A stretch of 11,389 nt of DNA from Nitrospira sp. (lineage in GTDB: Bacteria > Nitrospirota > JACRHL01): the NCBI GenBank assembly GCA_026994095.1, contig JALWRU010000462.1:1-11389 (forward strand). Direction: 5' to 3'. The notes under the pieces were generated by a model, which was not told the DNA's origin, ran no database searches, and saw nothing but the letters and a program-made list of their open reading frames with translations. The position numbers were made by a program, and so were the translations under genes. Every line of letters starts with the position of its first letter. The stretch's first letter is position 1. Below are positions 1 to 6,401 of the stretch, one piece after another.

Positions 1-20
1 GTTGCCCGCTACCAGCGATC

Positions 21-2744
21 TCACTCTTCCGCGCCGTGGCATTTTTTAAATTTTTGACCCGATCCGCAGGGGCAGGGGTCGTTACGTCCAACCTTCTCTT
101 CTGCCCGGTACGGCTCCGCTTTGGGTGCCGCCTCCGGGGCCATCTCTTCACCCATCTCGCCAGCGGCTCCGGCTCCAGCGGCCATGGCAGCCGCCACCTC
201 TACCGGCGAGGCTTGCTCGTGGCTCATCTGCATCTGCTGCTGCTCTTCCGGGCTGAAGTCGAGGGTATCACGCTCCGCGTCCACGGCAATCTGCACCTGG
301 AAGAGTTGCTCCACCACGTCGTAATCGAGCCGCGCCATCATGTCTTCAAACAGTTCATACCCTTCGCGTTTGTACTCTTGCAACGGGTTTTTCTGGCCGT
401 AACTGCGCAGGCCGATGCCCTCTTTGAGGTGATCCATCGCCAGCAGATGGTCCTTCCACAGGCCATCCAGATTGCGCAGCAGCACCAGCCGCTCTACATA
501 GGCGGTGACCTCCGGGCCGTACTGCCTGGCCCGCTCGGTATAGATATTGGTGACCGCTTCGCGCACCGACTCATACAGGGCATCACGACCGATGTCCTCA
601 AAGTGGATGTCGTGGGCATTCGGGTCCAGCGTAAAGTGGGCTGCCAACGACTCTTCCAGCCCCGGCAGGTCCCACTCTTCTTCGTACTTTCCTTCCGGGC
701 AGTGGCGCTCCAGAATAGTCTCCAGCGACTGGTCGATCATGGAGTTGATGGTCTCTGACAGGTCTTCGCCCCCCAGAATCTGGCGGCGCTGGCGGTAGAC
801 CACCTCACGCTGCTGGTTCATGACGTCGTCATACTCCAGCAGGTGTTTACGCATCTCAAAGTGGTGTGCTTCGACCTTTTTCTGGGCGTTCTCAATGGCC
901 TTGGAGACCATACGGTGCTCGATGGGCACCCCGTCCTCCATGCCCAGTTTTTCCATCAACCCGGCAATGCGGTCCGAGCCAAAAATGCGCATGAGGCTGT
1001 CGTCCAGCGACAGATAGAAGCGTGACGAGCCCGGGTCGCCCTGACGACCGGCACGACCCCGCAACTGGTTGTCGATACGGCGCGACTCGTGCCGCTCGGT
1101 ACCCAGAATATGCAGCCCACCCGCATCTAGAACCTGCTGTTTTTCCTCTTCACAAAAGCGGGTCAACTCTTCCCGCAGGGCGGCCTCATCGGCCTCGGTG
1201 GGGTTGGACTTTTTGGCCAGACGGCGCTTGAGCAGAAACTCCGGGTTACCGCCCAGCAAGATATCGGTACCACGACCGGCCATGTTGGTGGCGATGGTCA
1301 CTGAACCGGCACGGCCCGCCTGGGCAATGATGTCGGCCTCTTTTTCGTGGAACTTGGCGTTCAACACGCTGTGTTTGATGCCGCGCTTTTTTAACAATTG
1401 CGACAGCCGCTCGGACCGCTCAATGGTGACCGTACCCACCAGCACCGGCTGACCGTTCTGGTGGCAACTGCGAATCTCATCAGCGATAGCGTTGAACTTG
1501 TCGGCCTCGGTCTTGTAGACCAGATCGGCGTAATCAATCCGGGCGATGGTCTGGTTGGGCGGTACCACGATCACGTCCAGATCGTAGATCTTGGCAAACT
1601 CCGGCGCCTCGGTCTCGGCGGTACCGGTCATGCCCCCCATCTTGTCGTACATGCGGAAGTAATTCTGGTAGGTGACCGTCGCCAGGGTCTGGTTTTCGTT
1701 GGCGATCTGCACCCCTTCCTTGGCCTCCACCGCCTGATGCAGACCGTCGCTCCAGCGGCGACCTTCCATCACCCGGCCGGTGAACTCGTCAACGATCATC
1801 ACCTGACCGTCGCGCACCACATAGTCCACATCCCGCTCCAGCATGGTGTGGGCTTTTAAGGACTGCTGCACATGGTGCAGGGTGCTCAAGTTATCCAGAT
1901 CGTAGAGGTTATCGATCTCCAGCAACTCTTCTACCAGTCGCACCCCCTCTTCACTCAGATAGGCCGATTTGGTCTTCTCTTCACGGGTGTAATGGATCTC
2001 GTCTTCCAACTGGGGAATGACCTTGTCGACCAGATAGTATTTGTCTGGCGACTGTTCGGCAGGGCCGGAGATAATCAGCGGGGTACGGGCCTCATCGATG
2101 AGGATCGAATCCACCTCATCGATGATGGCAAACGACAACTCCCGTTGTACGTAGTCGTCCAGGCTGAATTTCATGTTGTCGCGCAGATAGTCGAAACCCA
2201 ACTCGTTGTTGGTGGCGTAGGTAATGTCGGCGTTGTAGGCCTCGGCCCGCTCCGCATCCGACATGCCGTGCACGATGGTGCCGACCGTCATGCCTAAAAA
2301 TTCGTACAGCTGCCCCATCCAGGCCGCATCACGGCTGGCCAGATAGTCGTTCACGGTCACCACATGCACACCCTTGCCCGCCAGGGCATTGAGGTAGACC
2401 GGCAGGGTCGCCACCAGGGTTTTACCTTCACCGGTTTTCATCTCGGCAATGATGCCCCGGTGCAGCACCACGCCACCCATGATCTGCACATCAAAGTGAC
2501 GCATGCCCAACACCCGCCAACTGGCCTCGCGGACGACTGCGAAGGCTTCGGGCAGCAGGTCATCCAGGGTCTCGCCCTGATCGAGCCGGGCACGGAAGGC
2601 GGTGGTGCGAGCGGTCAGCTCTTCGTCAGACAGGGCCTTGGTCTCGTCTTCCAGGGCATTCACCCGCAGGACAAGTGGTTGGATGGTCCGAAGCTCCCGG
2701 TCGTTTTTACTGCCGACCAGCTTCTTGAGAATCGTTGCAAACAT
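21..2744 (-). CDS. secA: Preprotein translocase ATPase SecA
   Basis: SecA is the ATPase motor that pushes unfolded preproteins through the SecYEG channel of the inner membrane, moving between cytosol and membrane. At 907 residues it is of normal proteobacterial length. Visible in order: Walker A MKTGEGKT (102-109); Walker B/DEAD-like DEVDS (209-213) and DEAR (217-220); the preprotein-binding domain between; the second motor domain with GRGTD (490-494) and GRAGRQGD (563-570); the helical scaffold and wing; an Ala/Gly/Met/Glu-rich linker (about 846-878); and a C-terminal zinc tail with C891, C893, C902 and H903, which in the family binds SecB and ribosomes. The ATG gives the standard N-terminus. 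No strong Shine-Dalgarno sequence precedes it; a GGGTAACCC mini-palindrome lies there instead. No secM-like gene is upstream; the neighbour is a small cold-shock-domain gene. Identification is certain. Confidence 0.99.
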   Translation of the reverse strand: MFATILKKLVGSKNDRELRTIQPLVLRVNALEDETKALSDEELTARTTAFRARLDQGETLDDLLPEAFAVVREASWRVLGMRHFDVQIMGGVVLHRGIIAEMKTGEGKTLVATLPVYLNALAGKGVHVVTVNDYLASRDAAWMGQLYEFLGMTVGTIVHGMSDAERAEAYNADITYATNNELGFDYLRDNMKFSLDDYVQRELSFAIIDEVDSILIDEARTPLIISGPAEQSPDKYYLVDKVIPQLEDEIHYTREEKTKSAYLSEEGVRLVEELLEIDNLYDLDNLSTLHHVQQSLKAHTMLERDVDYVVRDGQVMIVDEFTGRVMEGRRWSDGLHQAVEAKEGVQIANENQTLATVTYQNYFRMYDKMGGMTGTAETEAPEFAKIYDLDVIVVPPNQTIARIDYADLVYKTEADKFNAIADEIRSCHQNGQPVLVGTVTIERSERLSQLLKKRGIKHSVLNAKFHEKEADIIAQAGRAGSVTIATNMAGRGTDILLGGNPEFLLKRRLAKKSNPTEADEAALREELTRFCEEEKQQVLDAGGLHILGTERHESRRIDNQLRGRAGRQGDPGSSRFYLSLDDSLMRIFGSDRIAGLMEKLGMEDGVPIEHRMVSKAIENAQKKVEAHHFEMRKHLLEYDDVMNQQREVVYRQRRQILGGEDLSETINSMIDQSLETILERHCPEGKYEEEWDLPGLEESLAAHFTLDPNAHDIHFEDIGRDALYESVREAVTNIYTERARQYGPEVTAYVERLVLLRNLDGLWKDHLLAMDHLKEGIGLRSYGQKNPLQEYKREGYELFEDMMARLDYDVVEQLFQVQIAVDAERDTLDFSPEEQQQMQMSHEQASPVEVAAAMAAGAGAAGEMGEEMAPEAAPKAEPYRAEEKVGRNDPCPCGSGQKFKKCHGAEE

Positions 2745-2800
2745 GTGTGGGGTTACCCGGCGAAATCAGTGGTTGGAACGGCTGCAACAGGCGGCTGACA

Positions 2801-2828
2801 ATCAGCCCCTGAAACGCTTGAGCCTGAT
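2801..2828 (-). promoter_or_regulatory. Imperfect hairpin in the secA leader
   Basis: ATCAG at 2801-2805 pairs with CTGAT at 2824-2828, and inner CT/AG and AA/TT pairs can form with mismatches. It lies in the middle of the roughly 130-nt leader between the predicted secA start of transcription and the ATG. The stem is short and interrupted, so a role in control of secA translation is only a possibility. Confidence 0.25.
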
Positions 2829-2879
2829 GGGGATCACATCTACCACAGCGGTACGGATCGGCCCACCACGCAAGCGCGT

Positions 2880-2888
2880 ACTATACCA
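2880..2888 (-). promoter_or_regulatory. Candidate extended -10 promoter of secA
   Basis: On the minus strand the sequence TGG TATAGT is an extended -10 element: TGn followed by a hexamer matching TATAAT at 5 of 6 positions. No good -35 hexamer sits 16-18 bp upstream, as is usual for extended -10 promoters. Transcription would start near 2873 and give a leader of about 129 nt before the secA ATG. The site lies downstream of the hairpin that follows the cold-shock gene, so secA could be transcribed on its own. Confidence 0.5.
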
Positions 2889-2942
2889 TGATTAGGTCGG
2901 TTATTTGCGGGCCAAGCGTGAGGGAAGTGGCCGGGAAATTGC

Positions 2943-2958
2943 CCTGACGGGCGTCAGG
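2943..2958 (-). terminator. Hairpin just after the cold-shock gene, possible terminator
   Basis: CCTGAC and GTCAGG form a 6-bp stem with a 4-nt loop, beginning 4 nt after the cold-shock gene stop codon. The following minus-strand bases (GCAATTT) contain only a weak T run, so it may be a weak terminator or a 3'-end stabilising stem. The secA promoter candidate lies just beyond it. Confidence 0.4.
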
Positions 2959-2962
2959 CTGG

Positions 2963-3169
2963 CTACTCGGCCAGCACCAGTGTTGCCTCCGGACCACGGC
3001 GGCCCTCTTTGGCTTCATAGCTGACTGCATCACCGGGTTGGATGGTTTTGTAGGAGTTGTCTTTGAAGGCCGAGAAGTGCAACCGCACCTTGGTGCCGTC
3101 CTCGTCGAGAATCAGGCCCAGGCCGTTCTTGGTGTTAAACCACTTGATCGTACCCTTCTTCATCGCCAT
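2963..3169 (-). CDS. Small cold-shock-domain protein with altered RNP motifs
   Basis: A 68-residue protein consisting of one cold-shock domain, the OB-fold that in CspA-type proteins binds single-stranded RNA or DNA in the cytoplasm. The family start KKGTIKWFN (4-12) and the PGDAVSYE strand are clear. The RNP1 core, usually KGFGFI, reads NGLGLI (15-20), and RNP2, usually VFVHF, reads VRLHF (28-32). Three of the stacking aromatics are thus Leu17, Leu19 and Arg29, while Trp10, Phe11, His31 and Phe32 remain. I chose the ATG at 3169 because GGGAG stands 6 nt before it; the upstream in-frame ATG at 3184 would put that motif inside the gene and add an uncharacteristic MWECD. It lies between an HDOD gene and secA. 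A cold-shock-domain fold is near certain; binding in the usual way is doubtful. Confidence 0.87.
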   Translation of the reverse strand: MAMKKGTIKWFNTKNGLGLILDEDGTKVRLHFSAFKDNSYKTIQPGDAVSYEAKEGRRGPEATLVLAE

Positions 3170-3198
3170 ATCACACTCCCACATACACGGTTGTGAAC

Positions 3199-3213
3199 GC
3201 CGTCTTAAACGGC
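3199..3213 (-). promoter_or_regulatory. Stem-loop in the cold-shock gene 5' region
   Basis: GCCGT and ACGGC form a perfect 5-bp stem around a 5-nt loop, about 30 nt upstream of the chosen start. Cold-shock genes often have structured leaders that govern translation, so the position is suggestive. The stem is short and I found no convincing -35/-10 pair for this gene in 3170-3348. Confidence 0.25.
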
Positions 3214-3283
3214 AAAGGATCCCTTAAGAATCACCACAGCAAAGCGGCCCGGAATGACTTCCGAATGTTGCGTTGGCGTGCTG

Positions 3284-3301
3284 ACACCGTACCCCCGGTG
3301 T
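3284..3301. repeat. Inverted repeat ACACCG-N6-CGGTGT
   Basis: A perfect 6-bp inverted repeat with a 6-nt C-rich or G-rich loop, in the 179-bp gap between the HDOD gene and the cold-shock gene. It has no T tract on either side, so it does not look like a terminator. It could be a protein-binding dyad or an RNA stem. Confidence 0.35.
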
Positions 3302-3320
3302 GGCAGGCTGGTCAACCAAT

Positions 3321-3336
3321 CCGGCGAGCATGCCGG
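3321..3336 (-). terminator. GC hairpin after the HDOD gene, weak terminator candidate
   Basis: CCGGC and GCCGG form a 5-bp stem with a 6-nt loop, 12 nt after the HDOD gene stop. The minus-strand sequence that follows, ATTGGTTG, is only partly T-rich. It may help end the HDOD transcript, but the match to an intrinsic terminator is poor. Confidence 0.3.
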
Positions 3337-3348
3337 GGCTGAAAGCAC

Positions 3349-4197
3349 CTACATCGAGGCCGCTTCCATGCGCGACCGCTCCTGGGTGTATTCTTCGATA
3401 AAGATGTTATACAACGCCTCGATGGAGTAGCCAGGGAAACCCGGATTCTCTTCGGCACTGTCCCACTCCACACCGGTCTGCGGCTCGCGCCGACCCACTC
3501 CGGCCACGTGGGCAAAACGATTGCCCAGCCGCAGGGTGCGTACCAGCGCCATGCTCTCGTCATCCAGGTCATCCGGCGCGCCGCCGTGATGGTACTGAAT
3601 GGCGTTGCACAGCACGGTCGGTAGTTTCCAGTGCAGACTGACCTCACGACCAACCACGGTGTGGTCGACGCCCAGATGCGCTCGCTCCAGTTCGATCAAC
3701 GGGGTGCCGTCGTTGTAAAAGGTGCGCAACAGGGTCTCGTAATCCGCGTCGGCCACACCCATCAATACGGCTTTGCCCACATCGTGCAACAAGCCAGCGG
3801 TAAAGGCCATCGGCGCCAGATCCGGGTGCCACTCTTCGGCCACCACCTTGCTGGCGATCGAGACTCCCAAGGAGTGCTCCCACAGCAACTTTTCGGCCAG
3901 ACCCGGACGTTTCAGGATACCCTGGGTCGCATAGTAGATACAGATCTTCTTGACCTGCTCAAAGCCCAGCAGTACTACTGCGCGCTGGACCTCTACGATC
4001 GGTGTACGAGGGGAATAGAAAGGCGAATTGGCCACCCGCAGCAGGTGGGTCGACAGGGCCTGGTCATACAGAATGACCTCCTGCAACTCCTGCGCGTTTA
4101 CGTTGGCCCGCCCGGTCACTTCAATGACCTGCTGGGCGGTGGTGGACATGGCAGGAAGGGATTTTACTTCCTTGGCAATATCAATCACGGATGGCAT
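3349..4197 (-). CDS. HDOD-domain signalling protein
   Basis: A 282-residue cytoplasmic protein made almost entirely of an HDOD domain, a relative of HD phosphohydrolases common in bacterial signal transduction and often tied to motility, cyclic-di-GMP or stress signalling. Family marks are the N-terminal SLPAMSTTAQQV (13-24), the DQALSTHLLRVANSPFY stretch (45-61), AVVLLGFEQVKKI (73-85), WEHS (106-109), GLLHDVGK (135-142), GVDHTVVG (176-183), W190, LP (192-193) and HH (203-204). It keeps the HD pair H138-D139 and nearby histidines, as many HDOD proteins do, but HDOD proteins are usually not shown to be hydrolases. The C-terminal 50 residues are family-poor and charged. No receiver, GGDEF or EAL domain is attached. 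A weak AGGGA lies 10 nt before the ATG. It stands as a single gene with a possible sigma28-type promoter upstream. The precise role is unknown. Confidence 0.93.
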   Translation of the reverse strand: MPSVIDIAKEVKSLPAMSTTAQQVIEVTGRANVNAQELQEVILYDQALSTHLLRVANSPFYSPRTPIVEVQRAVVLLGFEQVKKICIYYATQGILKRPGLAEKLLWEHSLGVSIASKVVAEEWHPDLAPMAFTAGLLHDVGKAVLMGVADADYETLLRTFYNDGTPLIELERAHLGVDHTVVGREVSLHWKLPTVLCNAIQYHHGGAPDDLDDESMALVRTLRLGNRFAHVAGVGRREPQTGVEWDSAEENPGFPGYSIEALYNIFIEEYTQERSRMEAASM

Positions 4198-4378
4198 GGC
4201 GGACGGTTCCCTGCAACGACAAACGAAGGTGAAGGCATATCAGGGCAGGGCCTACCAGCAAAGGGTGCGGGTTCCCGACTCCTGTTGAGCCTCCGCCGGA
4301 CATCACCCCCTCGGCGACATCTCGCGCGGCCACCATAGCGCGGTTGTTCTATCAACAGACGCCGGGGTGCTGCCTTAT

Positions 4379-4405
4379 TTATCGGTCTGCTGACGCATAA
4401 GATTA
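4379..4405 (-). promoter_or_regulatory. Sigma28 (FliA)-like promoter candidate for the HDOD gene
   Basis: The minus strand reads TAATCTTA, 11 bases, ACCGATAA. The enterobacterial FliA consensus is TAAAGTTT-N11-GCCGATAA, so the -10 part matches 7 of 8, the -35 part 5 of 8, and the spacing is exact. Transcription would start near 4372, giving a leader of about 175 nt. No flagellar gene is in the window, so the link to motility is inferred from the motif and from the HDOD family alone. Confidence 0.35.
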
Positions 4406-4420
4406 GGGCAGGATCGTCGA

Positions 4421-4448
4421 TTTTAGCGGGATATTTGCCGCACTAAAA
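4421..4448. repeat. Interrupted inverted repeat TTTTAGCGG / CCG-CA-CTAAAA
   Basis: TTTTAG at 4421-4426 pairs with CTAAAA at 4443-4448, and CGG at 4427-4429 with CCG at 4438-4440, leaving a 2-nt bulge and an 8-nt loop. One arm overlaps the T run of the preceding terminator-like hairpin. It may be part of a compound terminator or a protein-binding dyad upstream of the HDOD promoter candidate. Confidence 0.4.
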
Positions 4449-4482
4449 CGCCCCCGCTGCCGGCCCTTCGTTCCGGGCGGCG
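4445..4482 (-). terminator. Probable terminator of the SUMF1 gene pair
   Basis: Shortly after the stop codon the minus strand has a G+C-rich foldable segment (CGC/GCG and CCGG/CCGG pairs, or alternatively CGCC/GGCG around GCCC/GGGC) that ends in GGGGCG followed by TTTT. The stem has a mismatch and a bulge in its best fold, so it is a moderate intrinsic terminator candidate. A small CCACC-GGTGG dyad (4485-4495) stands just before it. Confidence 0.45.
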
Positions 4483-4498
4483 ACCACCTGGTGGCAGG

Positions 4499-5335
4499 TT
4501 ATGCCCCCTTGGCGCAGCGGAACCCCGCGTCGTTAAAACCGATGCCGGGATCGATATAAAACCGATAGGCAGTGCGGTAGAAGTGCGACAGGGTGTAGTG
4601 GCCAATGCCGCCCCAACCGCCGCCGCGAATGACCTTGTTGCGCTGGCCAAAGTCCTTACTGTGGTAGGTGGAGCCGGGATAGGCATCGTACCAGCTATCG
4701 GTCCACTCCCACACGTTGCCCACCATGTCCATCACCCCGTAGGGGCTGGCCCCTTCCGGGAAGTGACCGCCCGGAGTGACGTTGCCGATGCGGGTGGAGC
4801 CGGTGTTGCCCTTCATCTTGTCAAACTCGTTGCCCCAGGGGAACTCCCGCCCGTCGGTACCACGGGCGGCCTTCTCCCACTCGGCTTCGGTGGGCAGACG
4901 CTTGCCCAGCCATTGGCAGTAACGGTCGGCTTCGTACCAGTTCACCCCGGTCACCGGCAGGTCCAGTACCTCGCCCTTCATGGTCTCGGGCTTCCAGCCC
5001 CGCGGTGCCGGTGCGCCGGTAGCACTTAAATAGAGCTGAAATTTGCCGTTGGGTACCTCGAAGATATCAATATAGTAAGCGGGCAGGTTCACCTGATGCG
5101 CCGGGTGCTCGTCCAGATACCACGGCTTCATGCTGCCGAACTCCTTGGCCCGACCCTCGGTATCTTCATCGTCAGACCCCATGGTGAACGGCCCTGCCGG
5201 GATATACACCATGCCTTCCGGGGCGTGAGAGGTCTTGTCAAAAAACAGCGGTGTGGAGCTGTCGGTAGCCGGTTGGCAGGCAGCCAGCACGGTCAACAGA
5301 GAGGCCACCAGCAGCGGCGAGATAAGTCGTTTCAT
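4499..5335 (-). CDS. SUMF1/FGE-like domain lipoprotein lacking the catalytic Cys pair
   Basis: A 278-residue envelope protein. Residues 1-20 are a lipoprotein signal (MKRL, hydrophobic stretch, lipobox LAAC with Cys20); Gln at +2 suggests outer-membrane sorting by the E. coli Lol rule. Residues 40-278 form one SUMF1 (formylglycine-generating enzyme-like, C-type-lectin fold) domain: GMVYIPAGPFTMGS (41-54), KRLPTEAEWEKAARG (145-159), GNVWEWTDSWY (206-216), RGGGW (237-241), GFRC (271-274). In true FGEs two cysteines spaced CxxxxC bind copper; the aligned places here are Ser250 and Thr255, so oxidase activity is unlikely. Other SUMF1 proteins without this pair serve as binding or accessory proteins. 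Its ATG overlaps the TGA of the cytochrome-SUMF1 gene (ATGA), so the two are translationally coupled, and shared stretches suggest they are paralogues. Function unknown; a partner or substrate-presenting role is inferred. Confidence 0.92.
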   Translation of the reverse strand: MKRLISPLLVASLLTVLAACQPATDSSTPLFFDKTSHAPEGMVYIPAGPFTMGSDDEDTEGRAKEFGSMKPWYLDEHPAHQVNLPAYYIDIFEVPNGKFQLYLSATGAPAPRGWKPETMKGEVLDLPVTGVNWYEADRYCQWLGKRLPTEAEWEKAARGTDGREFPWGNEFDKMKGNTGSTRIGNVTPGGHFPEGASPYGVMDMVGNVWEWTDSWYDAYPGSTYHSKDFGQRNKVIRGGGWGGIGHYTLSHFYRTAYRFYIDPGIGFNDAGFRCAKGA

Positions 5336-6393
5336 GGACGGGTACGCTTTCGATTGGGGAGCGGATCCGCCGCCGAATAGGCACAGCGGAACCCGAAGGT
5401 GTCATTACGGGTGTTGGGGATAAAAAAGCCACGATTGTAGGTGGGCGCACTAATACCGCAGCGGTAAAACTCGCAGTCAAACCAGGAGCCACCGCGCACA
5501 ATGCGATAGGTTTCGCCGTAGTTGGGGTTGGAACGGGTATTGCCGGGGTACGGCTTGTACCAACTGTCGGTCCACTCCCACACGTTGCCCGCCATGTCGA
5601 GCGCACCGTAGGGGCTTGCACCCAGCGGGAACTGCCCCACCGGGCTGGTGTGACCGATACCGGACTGGGGTGAGTTGCCCAGACTGGCATCAAAGATATC
5701 GCCCCAGGGGAACTTCAACCCGTCGGTGCCACGGGCGGCCTTTTCCCACTCGAATTCGGTGGGCAGTCGTTTGCCGCGCCACACACAAAAGTCGCGGGCG
5801 TCGTACCAGGAGACCTCCACCACCGGGTGGTCGCGCAATGCGTTGGGGGGACGATGACCACCCCAATGGGCGGGGGCCTCCCTGCCCGTGGCCATAGTGA
5901 AACGGTGAAAATCGCTGTTGGTCACTTCGTGTTTGTCGATATAGAAGGTCGGCAGGGTACGCTCCTGCATGGGGCCTTCATCCTTGTGGCGGGTATCATC
6001 TCCCAGCACAAACGGGCCACCCTCGACCCGCACCATCTGCTGCACAATGGTTTGCGGATTGCGGGCCAGCACCGGGTCCGGTCGCACACTGCTGACGGTA
6101 TCGCGAGCGCGGCTCTCCAGATGAGAAACGCGGGTCAGCCCGGCCACATCGGCACCGTGACAACGGGCACAATCATTTTTAAGGGTGGTGGCGCGGGGCC
6201 GACGCCTGGGCTCGGCATGACAGGCAGAGCACTGGGCCAGCACCCCCTCGGCAATGCCCTCGTGGGCGGCGGGCACCTGCGCATAACTGACAGGAGTACC
6301 GATGAGCGCTATCCCGCCCAAAAGCCCCGCCAGACTCCACAGGAGCGGGCCGGAAACCGACCGATAAACCCTCGACAGCGACAAAAAAACCAT
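5332..6393 (-). CDS. Secreted diheme cytochrome c fused to an FGE-like SUMF1 domain
   Basis: A 353-residue exported protein. Residues 1-38 look like a signal peptide ending SYA-Q. Two heme c attachment motifs follow, CSACH (55-59) and CARCH (75-79); His44 and His91 could be further axial ligands. Residues 120-340 form a SUMF1 domain: RVEGGPFVLGDD (122-133), FYIDKHEVTN (150-159), KRLPTEFEWEKAARG (208-222), GNVWEWTDSWY (269-279), RGGSW (300-304), GFRC (334-337). Unlike its downstream paralogue it has Cys307 and Cys312 in a CEFYRC segment, the same CxxxxC spacing as the copper-binding pair of FGE, which oxidises a Cys to formylglycine using O2. The heme segment could feed electrons to such a reaction in the periplasm; that is inference. 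The ATG has no Shine-Dalgarno sequence and lies 8 nt after a -10 box. No sulfatase is nearby. A SUMF1-domain role other than formylglycine formation remains possible. Confidence 0.92.
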   Translation of the reverse strand: MVFLSLSRVYRSVSGPLLWSLAGLLGGIALIGTPVSYAQVPAAHEGIAEGVLAQCSACHAEPRRRPRATTLKNDCARCHGADVAGLTRVSHLESRARDTVSSVRPDPVLARNPQTIVQQMVRVEGGPFVLGDDTRHKDEGPMQERTLPTFYIDKHEVTNSDFHRFTMATGREAPAHWGGHRPPNALRDHPVVEVSWYDARDFCVWRGKRLPTEFEWEKAARGTDGLKFPWGDIFDASLGNSPQSGIGHTSPVGQFPLGASPYGALDMAGNVWEWTDSWYKPYPGNTRSNPNYGETYRIVRGGSWFDCEFYRCGISAPTYNRGFFIPNTRNDTFGFRCAYSAADPLPNRKRTRP

Positions 6394-6401
6394 AGCTTGT
6401 A

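Larger units (their letters stand above)
4198..4498. other. 301-bp intergenic region before the HDOD gene
   Basis: No convincing gene on either strand. On the minus strand it holds, in order, a G+C-rich hairpin with a T run after the SUMF1 lipoprotein gene, an A+T-flanked inverted repeat, a sigma28-like promoter candidate, and then about 170 bp of G+C-rich leader to the HDOD ATG in which I see no clear element. Confidence 0.6.

Noticed and set aside
36..758. 240-codon open frame on the plus strand opposite secA
   Set aside because: It mirrors the secA frame in G+C-rich DNA, its product has no recognisable domain, and the opposite strand is certain secA coding sequence.
2834..2839. ATGTGA start-stop pair in the secA leader as a minimal upstream reading frame
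   Set aside because: No ribosome site precedes it, and such hexamers arise by chance; I have no support for translation.
2963..3184. Longer version of the cold-shock gene starting at 3184
   Set aside because: It would place the good GGGAG ribosome site inside the gene and add MWECD, which the family lacks. The start at 3169 fits better.
3631..4338. 235-codon open frame on the plus strand opposite the HDOD gene
   Set aside because: It is a shadow of the HDOD coding frame, with a low-complexity product and no ribosome site.
4499..6393. Assignment of the SUMF1 pair to sulfatase maturation, NirV or EgtB functions
   Set aside because: No sulfatase, nitrite reductase or ergothioneine gene is in the window, and the EgtB DinB-like N-terminal domain is absent; the substrate cannot be named.
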